DNA of 64,000 nt. Source: Methylotenera sp. Its GTDB lineage: Bacteria; Pseudomonadota; Gammaproteobacteria; Burkholderiales; Methylophilaceae. The stretch covers positions 23,828 through 87,827 of the forward strand of contig JAKFVB010000015.1 of NCBI GenBank assembly GCA_021732405.1, given 5' to 3'. Position 1 is the stretch's first letter; the number at the start of each line of letters is the position of its first letter. The translations under genes were made by a program, and so were the position numbers. The notes beneath the pieces were generated by a model, which saw only the letters and a program-made list of their open reading frames with translations, did no database searches and was not told the origin of the DNA. Positions 51,287-63,300 of this stretch are shown here, piece after piece.

Positions 51287-52801
51287 CTAGTGAAGATTTA
51301 CAGCTGGTTTAACTTTGCTCTTATCTGTACCGACATTTGGTTTTTCAGGATTTGTTGTAGTATTTTTTTCAGAGTAGCACTTGGCAATAATTTCGGCATT
51401 CCAACTTAATCCAATAAGGCCTGCATATATAACGATGCTAACGAAAGCAAAAAAACAGTACAAATTTCTGCGCTTATTAAGCGGCTTAGTAAAATTCTCA
51501 GCAACAACCTCTTTGGTTAAATAGCTATGAGTCAGTTGCAGCCATCGCTCACACTCATTTTTAGCTAAAATAACATCTCTTGTATGACTTGAAATTTGTA
51601 GCACCACTGAAACAAGAAAATATCCTGCTAGGATTTTAAAAAATATAAAAAGATGAGCACTATTTGATAAAGTTGTAACTTCGCTGGTATTTAGTTTCGT
51701 TATTAAGCTTACACCTACTAAAAATAAAACAGCAAGTACATCTCGTAATAGCGTACCTACCAGATCTCGAACTTTGCTAGCATATAAGTCAGCCTGCGTG
51801 CGAACATCCTTCATTACTTCTTTTAGCTCTTTTAAATAAGCATCCTTACGATCTAAAATAACAAATCCATATCTTTCTTTTGCTTGATTAAGTGCGTTAT
51901 TAATATGCTCACTTACCCCACCGATAAAAGAGTCAGTATTAGTAATGTCTAATGACAGCCGATCACTTAAAAGTCTCTGTCTAGTTTCGACTCTTTCTAG
52001 AAACATCCAGCTGATAGCCTCTGCAGTATCTTCAACAGCTTTTGTACTAATATCGAACGTCCAGTTAGGAGTTAAATTTGAATCTAAATTCTTAGTGCCA
52101 CGCAACATGACCCTTATTTCATCATTCTGCACATATATTTCTTGAGCAAAACACAACGTCATTACTGCCATAAAAAGTCGTTTGAATGGTACCGCTTCTG
52201 GCTGTTCTCTGTTACCCCAAGAAAGTGCAATACTGTTAGGGTTTAGATGAACATGATTACTAGATGTAACCCGAACAATTGATCTAACCTGCTTTTCATC
52301 TGGTAAAACTATCACAGACTCAGGCGCTACAAAATCTTCGATATCGATAGGTATGAGCCTAAGCGATGACCCACCAAAAGCTTCAGCTAAACCTTTAATA
52401 AAAATCGTTAATGGTTTGTTAAAGTCGCATCCTAAAGTGCGAGTGGGGGTCAGTTGGTTTGCCCACGCTATAAAGGCACTATTAGTGATAAAGACTTTAT
52501 GATTTTCATTTATCAACAAACGAGCTTTGTGGAGGCTTAATACCCACTCTCTTGCAGATCCTTGCAGTGATGATTTTGATAAGTTTCTTAATGAATCAAT
52601 ATCTTCTGGTTGTTCATCAAGCATCAGGCTTGGATGATCTATTCCTTCGTCAGTAAATGCCTGTAATGCTGCTATCAAACGATATAGAGCGGTGTCGGTT
52701 AGAGTTCCAGTGATTGTCAAAAGATCAATAGTCTCATCCCATTGCTGAGCTTGACTGCTCAATAATGAAAGTTGATTGATACTTTTTAATTTGAAATACA
52801 T
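51287..52801 (-). CDS. Hypothetical protein with about three C-terminal TM helices
   Basis: DVLAVLFLVGVSLITKL, LFIFFKILAGYFLVSVVLQIS, LYCFFAFVSIVIYAGLIGLSWN; 3 nt after the upstream NdpA-like gene. Confidence 0.75.
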   Translation of the reverse strand: MYFKLKSINQLSLLSSQAQQWDETIDLLTITGTLTDTALYRLIAALQAFTDEGIDHPSLMLDEQPEDIDSLRNLSKSSLQGSAREWVLSLHKARLLINENHKVFITNSAFIAWANQLTPTRTLGCDFNKPLTIFIKGLAEAFGGSSLRLIPIDIEDFVAPESVIVLPDEKQVRSIVRVTSSNHVHLNPNSIALSWGNREQPEAVPFKRLFMAVMTLCFAQEIYVQNDEIRVMLRGTKNLDSNLTPNWTFDISTKAVEDTAEAISWMFLERVETRQRLLSDRLSLDITNTDSFIGGVSEHINNALNQAKERYGFVILDRKDAYLKELKEVMKDVRTQADLYASKVRDLVGTLLRDVLAVLFLVGVSLITKLNTSEVTTLSNSAHLFIFFKILAGYFLVSVVLQISSHTRDVILAKNECERWLQLTHSYLTKEVVAENFTKPLNKRRNLYCFFAFVSIVIYAGLIGLSWNAEIIAKCYSEKNTTTNPEKPNVGTDKSKVKPAVNLH

Positions 52802-52804
52802 AAA

Positions 52805-53923
52805 TTAAACCGTTTTATATCCGCGTGTTTTAATCACAATTTCTTGGCCAGGAACACCATCAGTTCTTGGTTTTGTTTCAATCCCAAGGTCACGAGCTTC
52901 TCCGTAAAACTCTAGCGTAATTCCCTCGTCTGTTTTCCACAGTTGTTTTTTTAATTTTTTTGGAAGTGAATTAGGGCGCGTTGCAAATTTTTGGTTCGTT
53001 ATGCCTGCTTCATCTAATTGGTTTCGCAGTGACTGCTCCATTCGAAGCTTTCTATCACCATCGTCTTCATCTCTGATAACAGCGTTCAAGTAGCCATCAA
53101 TATCAAAAACGGTGTTGCTTTCCATGTAAGCAACTGCACGGGAGCGATAATTACCTTTCTCCTCACCATTGGGTAGATCAGTGGAGGCTTGCGCTATTGC
53201 CCATTGATGTACAGTTTGAACCGCTCTCTTTGTTAGTACACTTGCAACTTCTCTAAGCGAAACGCCTAAAAAATCTCTAAAGTAATCGGTAATTTCACCA
53301 TTAACATTTAACCTGCGCTCATCTGCGAGCACATCCCAATCATACTTTTCATTGTCTAGATTAATTAATGCACTTTTTTGAATAGCGCTTTTATCTTCAA
53401 CTAGAGTATCTGCAACTTTTTGCATGACGGCATGATTACCTACCCCATCTTCGTTAGCTTTGACTATAATTTGAAAGACGTTCCTATGGTCAAACTTAGC
53501 TAAGAATACTAAATTGATGCTTTCTTTTTCCGTGTACTTTGATTCAACAATAGCCACTACAAAAACACCGCTAGCCATATTCTTTTTGTGATAACTCGCA
53601 AAAGCCTGCGTCAAAACCAGTGAGTTAGTGCGAAACTGTGTCTCGTCTGATAGAAGTTGTTTGGATGGCGTTTTTGTATGTTCAGCGTGCTCTAGGAAAT
53701 TATACTGAATACCACTCGCCACACTCTTAATTCGCTCTAAAAAGAATTTGTTTTGATCTTCGTCAAGGGTCAATTCATCTAGTGGTTTAACTCTTTGGGT
53801 TTCTTCTGCTTCAACATTAATTACGTGAAAAATTAATCTTTTAATTTTGAGTGATTGGATTTGAGCATCATTTAATGATTTTTCTTTAGTTGTTGCCACA
53901 TTCCACCCCATCTTTAGATACAA
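52805..53923 (-). CDS. Nucleoid-associated NdpA/YejK-like protein
   Basis: N-terminal LKIKRLIFHVINVE, NKFFLERIKSVASG, GEITDYFRDFLGVS resembling the YejK VADFFMDFLGAS block. Confidence 0.6.
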   Translation of the reverse strand: MYLKMGWNVATTKEKSLNDAQIQSLKIKRLIFHVINVEAEETQRVKPLDELTLDEDQNKFFLERIKSVASGIQYNFLEHAEHTKTPSKQLLSDETQFRTNSLVLTQAFASYHKKNMASGVFVVAIVESKYTEKESINLVFLAKFDHRNVFQIIVKANEDGVGNHAVMQKVADTLVEDKSAIQKSALINLDNEKYDWDVLADERRLNVNGEITDYFRDFLGVSLREVASVLTKRAVQTVHQWAIAQASTDLPNGEEKGNYRSRAVAYMESNTVFDIDGYLNAVIRDEDDGDRKLRMEQSLRNQLDEAGITNQKFATRPNSLPKKLKKQLWKTDEGITLEFYGEARDLGIETKPRTDGVPGQEIVIKTRGYKTV

Positions 53924-54348
53924 AATTTATAAAGTAACAGAAATACGGAATAGCACCTACTGCTCTTAAAAAGTCTTAATCCGACCTACCAAATCTCCAG
54001 AATCGATTCGTAAGCCATCAGCCAGTAAACCAACTAATTTTTACTCAGTTTTTTAATATTTTCTTCCATTAAAAATGCTTATCCATGTTATTCGGTATAG
54101 CGTAGCAGAATGCGCTTTGTAACTTTTCCGCCTGAGTTTTAGCTACTGTATCGTTATTTTAATGTATAAGCGAAATGTCTTTAAAAGGAGAGTTTGATTC
54201 AATTAACATTATTTAAGAAGAAATATTTTTTTACAAAACCCGTTATTAAATCTCAATTATATTGTTAATAATTCTCGGATTTGTGGAATGCCCTACCAAT
54301 ATTAGTCTTAGATTTTATAGATTGAATCCCAGCTTGATTTACTACTAG

Positions 54349-55836
54349 TTAATCAGCAGTTACTCTCACCAACTGCTGGTTAATCTCTTCCAAATCTTCA
54401 TTCTGTAAAATCCCTGCGGCGTATTTCAATTTCACTAATCCCAGTAGATAACTGTATTGAGCTTGAAGCAAATCCCGTCTGGCATTAAATACTTGTTGTT
54501 GTGCATTTAATATATCGACACTGGTCCGAATACCCACTTTGAAACCTTTGTTGGTAGAGGCAAGCTGGCTTTGGGCAGAGCGTAGGCTTTGCTGGTTAGC
54601 CGCTGATTGGGAAATGCTGGTGGTGATATCTAAATAAGCTTGCCGGGTATCCAGTTCAGCTTTACGTCTAGCCACTTCTAATTGTTGCTGGGCTTTTTGT
54701 TGGTTAGCGATTGCTTCTCTTACTTTGGAACTAATCGCGCCACCTTGATACAGCGGAATCTGTAGTTGTAAACCTATAGTGGCATTATTCAAGTCATTAC
54801 CAAAGCCATTGATACCGCCATTAGCATTGGTTTTGTTATAACTGGCCACAGCATCCAATGTAGGTAGGTGCGCCGCTTTATTCAATGAAACTTCTTTACT
54901 CGCTAACGCATCATTTAACCTTGCTACAGACAGTTCAATATTACTGAGTGACGCTTGTTGCATCCAGTAACTTAAGCTTGCAGCTTCAGGTTTATTTGGA
55001 ATTAATGTCGAGGCAGAGCTGGATGTGATAGGGTCTGACGCAGGCAATGCGTTTGTTGAGGGTAACATAGGTGAGATTGTAGATTGTAGTCCTATTAATT
55101 CCGATGGATATTGTCCGGTAAGAATTTGTACAGCTTGTTTCTTACTTTCTACTTCATTGCTAATTGAAATGTTTTGCGATTCCACCAAGTCAAACTTTGC
55201 TTGCGATTCATCCACATCAGTAATGGTTGCAATGCCTGCTTTAAAGTTGGCCTTTGCTTGAGCGAGTTGACCTGTAATCGCATTTTTTTGGGCTTGGTTT
55301 AGTGTCAGTTTGTCTTGTGCTAATAACACATCGAAATACACTTGCGCCGTTTTCGCCATCAGCTCTTGTCGTTGTTGCTCTAGTTGTAAATCCGCAATTT
55401 GAACCTGTAATTCAGATTGCTGATATTGCACTGTATTTTGTTGGCGGTACAAGGGTTGATTAACGTTAATGCCGTAATTCAAGGTATTAAATGCTTCTGA
55501 CTGATTGTTATTATTAAATACCGTATTGCCACCGATGTAGTGTATATCCGTGTTAGAGCGGGTGTAGCTACTATTGAAATTAACTGTTGGACCGAACAAA
55601 GCTTTGCCTTGTTCTAACTTTTCTTGGGCGGCTGTGTTGCTGAACTGTGCCGCGGCCCAAGTTGGGTCATTCTGCTGTGCTAATAAATAGATATCTAATA
55701 GGCTTTGTTTTTTTCTGGTGAATGTTTGATTGTCTGCTTCAATGGATTCAGCGGAATTTACAATAGTTGATAGTGATAGCAGTAATAATATGGCACTGAA
55801 ATACGGGATAGTGAATCGCATAATAGGTAAACTCAT
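54349..55836 (-). CDS. TolC family outer membrane protein of a type I secretion system
   Basis: LLDIYLLAQQNDPTWAAAQF; GIRTSVDILNAQQQVFNARRDLLQAQYSYLLGLVKLKYAAG. Confidence 0.94.
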   Translation of the reverse strand: MSLPIMRFTIPYFSAILLLLSLSTIVNSAESIEADNQTFTRKKQSLLDIYLLAQQNDPTWAAAQFSNTAAQEKLEQGKALFGPTVNFNSSYTRSNTDIHYIGGNTVFNNNNQSEAFNTLNYGINVNQPLYRQQNTVQYQQSELQVQIADLQLEQQRQELMAKTAQVYFDVLLAQDKLTLNQAQKNAITGQLAQAKANFKAGIATITDVDESQAKFDLVESQNISISNEVESKKQAVQILTGQYPSELIGLQSTISPMLPSTNALPASDPITSSSASTLIPNKPEAASLSYWMQQASLSNIELSVARLNDALASKEVSLNKAAHLPTLDAVASYNKTNANGGINGFGNDLNNATIGLQLQIPLYQGGAISSKVREAIANQQKAQQQLEVARRKAELDTRQAYLDITTSISQSAANQQSLRSAQSQLASTNKGFKVGIRTSVDILNAQQQVFNARRDLLQAQYSYLLGLVKLKYAAGILQNEDLEEINQQLVRVTAD

Positions 55837-55903
55837 TGAAATGACTGACGTGGACTATTGATCTGTCAGTGGTTGTTATTGTTAGACTTTAGTAAGATTA
55901 GGC

Positions 55904-57319
55904 TTAACGCTCTCGTCCCGCTTCATGAAATGCTTTACTAATCGGTGACAGTAAATACTGCATCACTGTTTGGTCTGTTAACTTAATTTCTGCGGCTACC
56001 TGCATCCCTGGCGTGAGTAACAGTTTTTGTTGTTCTATTTCAAGATTCTGTTTATCGAATTGCACAATGGTACGATAAGCCATCTGTGTTGATCCTGAAG
56101 GATTCTGCGCACTGTTGCTTGGCCCGTTTTGATTATTATTGGCGCTTGATTTATCTGTGGCATCGGCACTGACCTGTAAGACCTTGCCATCGATCATGCC
56201 GTATTTTTGAAAGGGATAGGCCATCAGCTTTAGTTTGACTTCTTGACCTGCATGCACAAAGCCTGCGTCTTCGTTCTTCAACCACACTTCAGCTTGCAGT
56301 ACTTCATTATTAGGTACCAGTGTCATTAATACGGTACCAGGGGAAACGACTGTACCTGGGGTATGAGTTGCCAAATCTTTTACAATGCCGGCTTGCGGGG
56401 CTTTGAGTTCAAGCAGACTGTTCTTATGCGACTGTTTAGCCCATTCTTGCTCCAGGCGTTGGTGTTCTGCATAGATTGCCACGCGTTCTGCTTCTAACTT
56501 TTGACGATAGTCTGATTGAATTTGATTAAGCCGTCTCTGCGATTGGGAAATACTGGCTTGTAAGCTTTTGCCGTTATATTCTTGTGCACGTAAATCCTGC
56601 TCAACAGTAATGCGATCGCGCTGTTTTTCTTGGGCCATCAATGTACCTGCAAAACCTTCTTTGACCAGTTCATCGTAAGCGGCTTCTTGCGTTTTTAGAC
56701 TGGGAAGGGTTTGTTCTAATTTGCGTTGTACTTCTTGGGTAGAAGATAATTCACTGTAGGCTTTTTGTAATGAAGCTTGTTCAGCGGCAATATCATCTTC
56801 CAACGCGCGTCTGTTGGATTGATATTCTGCGTAAATGCGATTGAATAGTTCTACAGAATCAGTTGGGATTAATTTAAAAGGCTTGCCACTGAGTTCTGCT
56901 TCTATTCGGCGTAGTTCGAGTATTTTGTGTTGTAGCTGGTTTTGAATGGACTTGCTATCGGCTTCAGATAAGTTGGCGTCCATACGGATCAGGAGCTGGC
57001 CTTTTTTGACATGCTGGCCTTCTGAGATGGCTATTTCACGCACAATGCCTGAATCAGCTGGCTGCACGATTTTTAGATAGCTGATGGGGACTAACTTGCC
57101 TTCGGCGACTGATACCATATCTAGGCGACCAAAGAGTGCCCATAGTAACAGTGCAAAAAATAGAATAAGAACACCACGCAATACTATGCGTGGCAGTGGA
57201 GAAGGCGGACGTTGTTGAACGCCTAAAATACCTGGTGCGAAGTCGAAACTATCTAGCTGTCGATTATCAATCGCAGGCTGTTGTAATAGAGATTGAGAGG
57301 ATGGATTGAGGAAGCTCAA
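55904..57319 (-). CDS. HlyD-family type I secretion membrane fusion protein
   Basis: LLWALFGRLDMVSVAEGKLVPISYLKIVQPADSGIVREIAISEGQHVKKGQLLIRMDA; C-terminal RTIVQFDKQ...LTPGMQVAAEIKL. Confidence 0.94.
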   Translation of the reverse strand: MSFLNPSSQSLLQQPAIDNRQLDSFDFAPGILGVQQRPPSPLPRIVLRGVLILFFALLLWALFGRLDMVSVAEGKLVPISYLKIVQPADSGIVREIAISEGQHVKKGQLLIRMDANLSEADSKSIQNQLQHKILELRRIEAELSGKPFKLIPTDSVELFNRIYAEYQSNRRALEDDIAAEQASLQKAYSELSSTQEVQRKLEQTLPSLKTQEAAYDELVKEGFAGTLMAQEKQRDRITVEQDLRAQEYNGKSLQASISQSQRRLNQIQSDYRQKLEAERVAIYAEHQRLEQEWAKQSHKNSLLELKAPQAGIVKDLATHTPGTVVSPGTVLMTLVPNNEVLQAEVWLKNEDAGFVHAGQEVKLKLMAYPFQKYGMIDGKVLQVSADATDKSSANNNQNGPSNSAQNPSGSTQMAYRTIVQFDKQNLEIEQQKLLLTPGMQVAAEIKLTDQTVMQYLLSPISKAFHEAGRER

Positions 57320-57355
57320 TATGTTTCCTCAATCCATTTTGTTACTTCAACTGAC

Positions 57356-60300
57356 TTAAGCAAGTTTAACGACCTCAGCTTGCCAAACACTCGGGTTATT
57401 TAACGCCTGTGCAGATTGGCCAAAGCTGGCAGCAGCAATAACGCTTTGAGAATTTATCAAACCCATACCGGTTAAGTTGCTGTTTTTACCATATTGGTAA
57501 GCTAGATCACCACCTATGGCTGCACTGTCACTTCCTGCTTGCAGGTGCGTGGTCAGACGTGCATCGGTGAGTTGCCAGTTAGCAGTTGCACCTGCTGCGT
57601 CAAAGGCAGCAACGAGGTTGGTAAAGTTAAAGTTCTCAATGTTATTGTTACGTAGTGCATCAGATCCGCCTAGACTAAATCCTTGTATCGCTTCTGCAAT
57701 AACTTGGAGATTGACGACACTTTTGTTGGTGGGACTAGAGGCATACCAATTGGTGAATGTGATTTGATCAGTTGCACCTATTTTGAGAATCAGGTTATTG
57801 GTTGACTTGGTCAGGCTTAAGTCACTATAGGCAAAGTTGCCACCTAAACTGAGTGTGTTGTCGGCACCAGTAGAGGCATTGATGCTGTCTTGGCCATCAC
57901 CTTTGTTGAAGCTGATGATGTCGTAGCCAGTGCCTGTGGTAATAGTGTCGTTGCCTTGACCACCAATAAAGATTTCTCGACCAGAACCTCCAGTCATCAC
58001 ATCATTGCCAATACCGCCATCGAATAGATTGTTTCCCACAGTGTCATTAAAAGTGTCAATACCCGCTAAACCTTGCAGAATATCGTTACCACCAGCGGTA
58101 TCCGTTAAAGTGTTATTGGCTGCATTACCTTTTAGGAAGTTAGCTAATGCATTGCCAGTGAGGTTATAAGCTACGGTATTCGTTAAAAAGGCATTTTCAA
58201 CGTTGGCAGCAACTGTGTAAGTGCCACTTGCAGTGGCAATCGCAACATTCACCGTATCGCTTCCGGCACTTGCAGCTTCTGTAACCACATCACCTGTCGC
58301 GTCAATCGTGTAGGTGTCGTTACCTAAACCACCGACCATGGTATCGTTACCAGTGAGTCCATTGAGCGTGTCGTTACCGTCACCACCATTGAGCGTGTTA
58401 GCTGCAGCATTACCAGTAAGGACGTTATCTAGTGCATTGCCAGTTAACGTAAATGCAACTGTATTCGTTAAAGTTGCATTTTCTACGTTGGCAGCCACTG
58501 TATAAGTACCGCTGGTAGTGGCAATTGCTACGTTTACAAAGTCTGTACCTTGATTAAGACTCTCTGTTATAACATCACCAGTTGCATCTACTGTGTAAAT
58601 GTCATCACCTAGACCGCCTAGCATGGTGTCATTGCCAGCCAAGCCATTCAACGTATCATTGCCGTCACCGCCGTTTAGTGTATTAGCAGCAGTATTACCC
58701 GTGAGGATGTTATCAAATGCATTACCGGTTAATGTAAATGCGACAGTGTTTGTCAAAGTGGCATTTTCTACGTTGGTAGCAACTGTATAAGTACCACCCG
58801 CAGTAGTGATAGCAACGTTAACCAAGTCGGTTCCTTCGTTAACATTTTCGGTAATGACATCTGTTGTTACATCAATTGTATAAGTATCATTTCCAGCGCC
58901 ACCAATCATGGTGTCATTACCTGCACCTCCATTTAATACGTTTGCAGCACTATTACCAGTCAGTACATTGTTTAAGGCATTACCTGTGAGGTTAAAGGTG
59001 ACAGTATTGGTAAGCGTTGCGTTCTCAACGTTAGTTGCAACTGTATAAGTACCGCCTGCAGTGGTAATCGCTACGTTAACGGTATCCGTACCTGCACTTG
59101 CGGCTTCAGTGACCACATCTCCAGTCGCATCAATAACGAAGGTATCGTTACCTAAACCGCCCACCATGGTATCGCTACCAGCAAGACCGTTAAGCGTGTC
59201 GTTACCGTCACCGCCATTGAGCGTATTAGCTGCAGCATTGCCTATTAAGACGTTATCTAAAGCGTTACCTGTTAATGTAAATGCAACTGTATTTGTTAGA
59301 GTGGCATTTTCTACATTTGCGGATAGAGTGTAGGTGCCACTGGTGGTGGCTATAGCGACGTTGACTAGGTCAGTGCCTTCGTTCAAGTTTTCAGTGACAA
59401 CGTCGGTAGTGGCGTCCACGGTGTATACATCATCACCTTGTCCTCCGACCATCGTGTCATTACCAGTCCCGCCATTTAAAGTGTCGTTACCTGCAAAACC
59501 ATTAAGCACATCATTGCCACCCAATCCACTTAAGACATCATTACCTGCACCGCCATTTAAAGTGTCTGCGCCTGTAGTACCATTAAGGGTTAAGTTTTGA
59601 ACGCTAGTCACAATATCAAATACATCGGATGCTGAAAGATTACCCGTGTCTTTGGCTATTAATTTGATGCTGATCGTGCCAGTAGTCGGAGGTGTACCGC
59701 TAAACACTCGTGTTGCAGCATTAAAGCTTAACCAACTGGGTAATGCGCTACCGTCTGCTAAAGTGGCGCTGTAACTTAGCGTATCACCAGAGTCTGGATC
59801 AGTGAACGCTGTTGCCGAAACCGTATAGTTGAACACACCACCTTGAGCGGCAGCTTGATCTAGTAATGGTGTTGAAAGTACAGGAGTGCGATTCGGCGCA
59901 GCAACATTCAATGTAACAAACTCACCTGCGGCATAACCGTAGTTGTCCGTACCCCACAACACAAACTGTAGACTACCAACGTTACTAACTGTTGGCGTAC
60001 CAGAAATCACCCTCGTAGTAGCATCAAAAGTGAGCCATGAGGGCACTGGTGATCCATCTTGCATCTTAATACTGTAAGTAACTGAATCCCAAACATCAGG
60101 ATCTGTGATCGTGCTTAACGGCACTGTGTAAGTGAATAAACTATTTGCCCTAGCTTGTAAGTTCGGTAAATAGCTATTCACTGTAGGTGAATGATTGTTA
60201 TTGGCACGATTAACTACCGTTTGAATCATTGCCTGATCCCAAACCACACCATTGTTAAATTCAATATAATCTATCTTGTGATCTTGTGTTTCACCGTTTT

Positions 60301-63300
60301 CATCTTGGCTATTAGCAGCAAAATAATTAACTAAGGCAATTTGGTCAGCAGATCCTTTTATTTTAAAGAAGATGTTATTACCTGATTGAAATGCCAGCAC
60401 ATCATTATCGGTTACACCAGCACCAAACTGAAGTGTATCTGTAGCACCGAGTACATCGGTATTATCAATAGTGTCTTGCCCATCACCTCTATTGAATACA
60501 TATACGTCATCACCTTCTGCGCCAGTTAAAAAGTCTGTACCTAAACCACCAGTCAATACATTGTTACCAGCACTTCCAAACAATCCATTATTTAATGCAT
60601 TACCTGTAAGGTTTAGGTCGTCAAATCCATCAACTGCGGCACGTTCAACATTTGCACCAAGTGTATAAGTGACGGTACTGCGGACAAAGTCATCACCTTC
60701 GCCTGCAGCTTCGATAACTACATCATTAATGTTATCAATTTCGTAGTAATCGTCTCCTAGACCGCCGATAAGGGTATCAGCACCTTCACTGCCGAATAAG
60801 GCATCATTGCCAGCCAAACCATATAGTGTGTCATCACCATCTAAACCCAGTAAACTATTATCAGCAGCATTACCTGTAATCACATTATCAAGTTCGTTAC
60901 CATTACCATGTATCACTTCTTCTTTTAGAATTAAGTTTTCGACGTTACTTTCAAGTATATAAAGCGTGTCATAACTACGCTCTATGGTATCAATACCTTC
61001 ATCAAAACTTTCGTTAACACTGTCGCCTTCATCTTCAACAATGTAAATATCATTGCCTGATCCGCCAGACATTTCATCAGAGCCTAATCCACCATCGATT
61101 CTGTTGTTGCCGCTATTTCCTTCGATTTGGTTAGAGTCGTCGTTACCTGTGGCATCTAAGTTAGCTTCGCCTAGTAAGATTAGATTTTCTAAAATATTCG
61201 ATAGCGTGTAAGTAATGCTACTTTCTACAGTATCGTTACCACCCGTTTCAGTCTCTATGATTTGATCTGACAAATTATCAACGACATAAGTGTCATCGCC
61301 ATCACCGCCTTCTAATATATCAGCTCCTGCCGCACCGTCTAAGCGATTGCCACTACTGTTACCGATAATATGATTAGCTTCAGAATTGCCTGTGCCATCA
61401 ATATAGCCTGCTGCTGCATTTAAAGTTAAGTTCTCAACGTGAGCAGATAAAACGTAATTTGCGCTTGTGAACACTGTATCAATGCCTTCGGCGGCAATTT
61501 CTACAACCACATCTGTTTCATCGTCAACGTGGTAAATATCATTGCCTAAACCACCTATTAAAGTATCAACACCTGCACCACCGTCTAACTCATCATTGCC
61601 TTGCTCACCAGATAAAGTGTCATTACCCCCCAAGCCGAGCAGACTATTATCAGCTGCATTACCTGTAATCACGTTACCTAACTCGTTGCCTTTTCCGTGT
61701 ACTACATTTATTTTTAATACTAAATTTTCTACATTACTTTCAAGTACATTTAAAGTTTCATAGTTACGTTCAACTGTATCAACACCTTCATTAAAACCTT
61801 CATTAATACTATCGCCTGCTTCGTTAGTAATATATGTATCATTGCCTGCACCTCCAGACATTACATCCGCACCTAATCCACCATCAATACGGTTATTACC
61901 ACTGTTGCCTGTCAGTTGGTTTGTTGCGTCATTACCCGTAGCATTTAAGTTAGCTGAGCCTGTTAGCGTGAGATTTTCAAGGGCGGCATCAGTTAATATA
62001 TATGTGATGTTACTTTCCACCGTGTCCATGCCACCTGCAGCACTCTCTACAATTTGATCTAATGCTGTGTCAATAACATAAGTGTCGTTTCCACTACCAC
62101 CATCAAGTATATCCGCGCCCGAGCCACCATCTAAGCGATTGTTACCGCTGTTGCCTTTGATAAAATTAGCTTCGGCATTACCTGAAGCGTTGATATTTCC
62201 TGCAGACGCATCAAGAATTAAATTTTCTATGTTGGCTGATAACGTATAGTTTGCGCTAGCATAAACTGAATCAATTCCCTCATTGGCTATTTCTACAAGC
62301 ACATCAAGAGCGCTGTCTACATAATAACTATCATCTCCAGCACCGCCAACCAAAGTGTCTTCACCTGTACTACCATCTAAGCTATCGTTACCGCCTAAAC
62401 CATACAATTGATTGCTAGCAGAGTTGCCAATTAATATATTATTTTCAGAATTACCAATTCCATTAATGTTAGCGTTTCCAACTAATTTTAAATTTTCCAC
62501 ACCCCCACTTAATGAATAAGTGATTGAACTTAAAACCTCATCTACACCTTGCCCATTTAATTCAATAACTTCATCGGCAACATCATCAACATAATAAATG
62601 TCGTTACCTTCACCACCAGATAAAGAATCACTACCAATGCCACCATCAAGCAAGTCATTACCTGTACCACCTAGCAAGATATCGTTACCTTGACCTCCGT
62701 ACAGCATGTCTGACTCGCTGCCCCCATTAAGAACGTCATCACCTGCATAGCCAAAAATACGGTCATTACCAGCCTGCCCACTAATATTGTCATTTGTAGA
62801 ATAGCCATACAAATCATCATCGCCTGCACCACCACTTGCCAATAAAGCTTTTACTGATTCTATAGTTAAAATGGATCCATCACTAAATTGAATGTTTTCT
62901 AAAGAGTCAGGGCCAGTTGCATCCAAGTTAAAATAATTCAGGACTGTTAATGTATCTGAAGTGTTATTAATACTTAAAATAAGATCTGAGTCAGCACGTT
63001 TAAAAGTGACATCCGATTGAGTAATACCGGCACCAAGCAAAATTTTATCGGCATTAATGCCTAAAGCATCCGTATCTAAATTATCAATGGAGTCTTGGCC
63101 TGACCCTACACCAAATAAATAGGTATCTGCTCCTGCATTACCTTTAAGTGTATCGTTGCCTGCACCGCCATCTAGCGTGTCATCACCCGCACCACCATCA
63201 ATGATGTCATTCCCATCTGCACCATTCAATGTGTCATTTGTTGCATAACCAGAAATAACATCATTACCATTAGTTGGAACGAGCAGCTTATTTTTAACTG

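Noticed and set aside
54140-54175. GTATCGTTATTTTAATGTATAAGCGAAATGTC as the right end of the putative transposon
   Set aside because: Only an 8-nt match (GTATCGTT) to the reverse complement of the left tip; the rest does not align well enough.
57516-62057. Plus-strand Pro/Ser/Val-rich ORFs opposite the RTX gene (e.g. 58314-58505, 58599-58790, 59061-59333)
   Set aside because: Antisense shadows of the repeats; they resemble one another only because the RTX units do.
58140-62700. Regularly spaced repeats that could look like CRISPR or satellite DNA
   Set aside because: They are in-frame codons for GGxGNDxLxG RTX nonapeptides within one large ORF, with no spacer/repeat structure.
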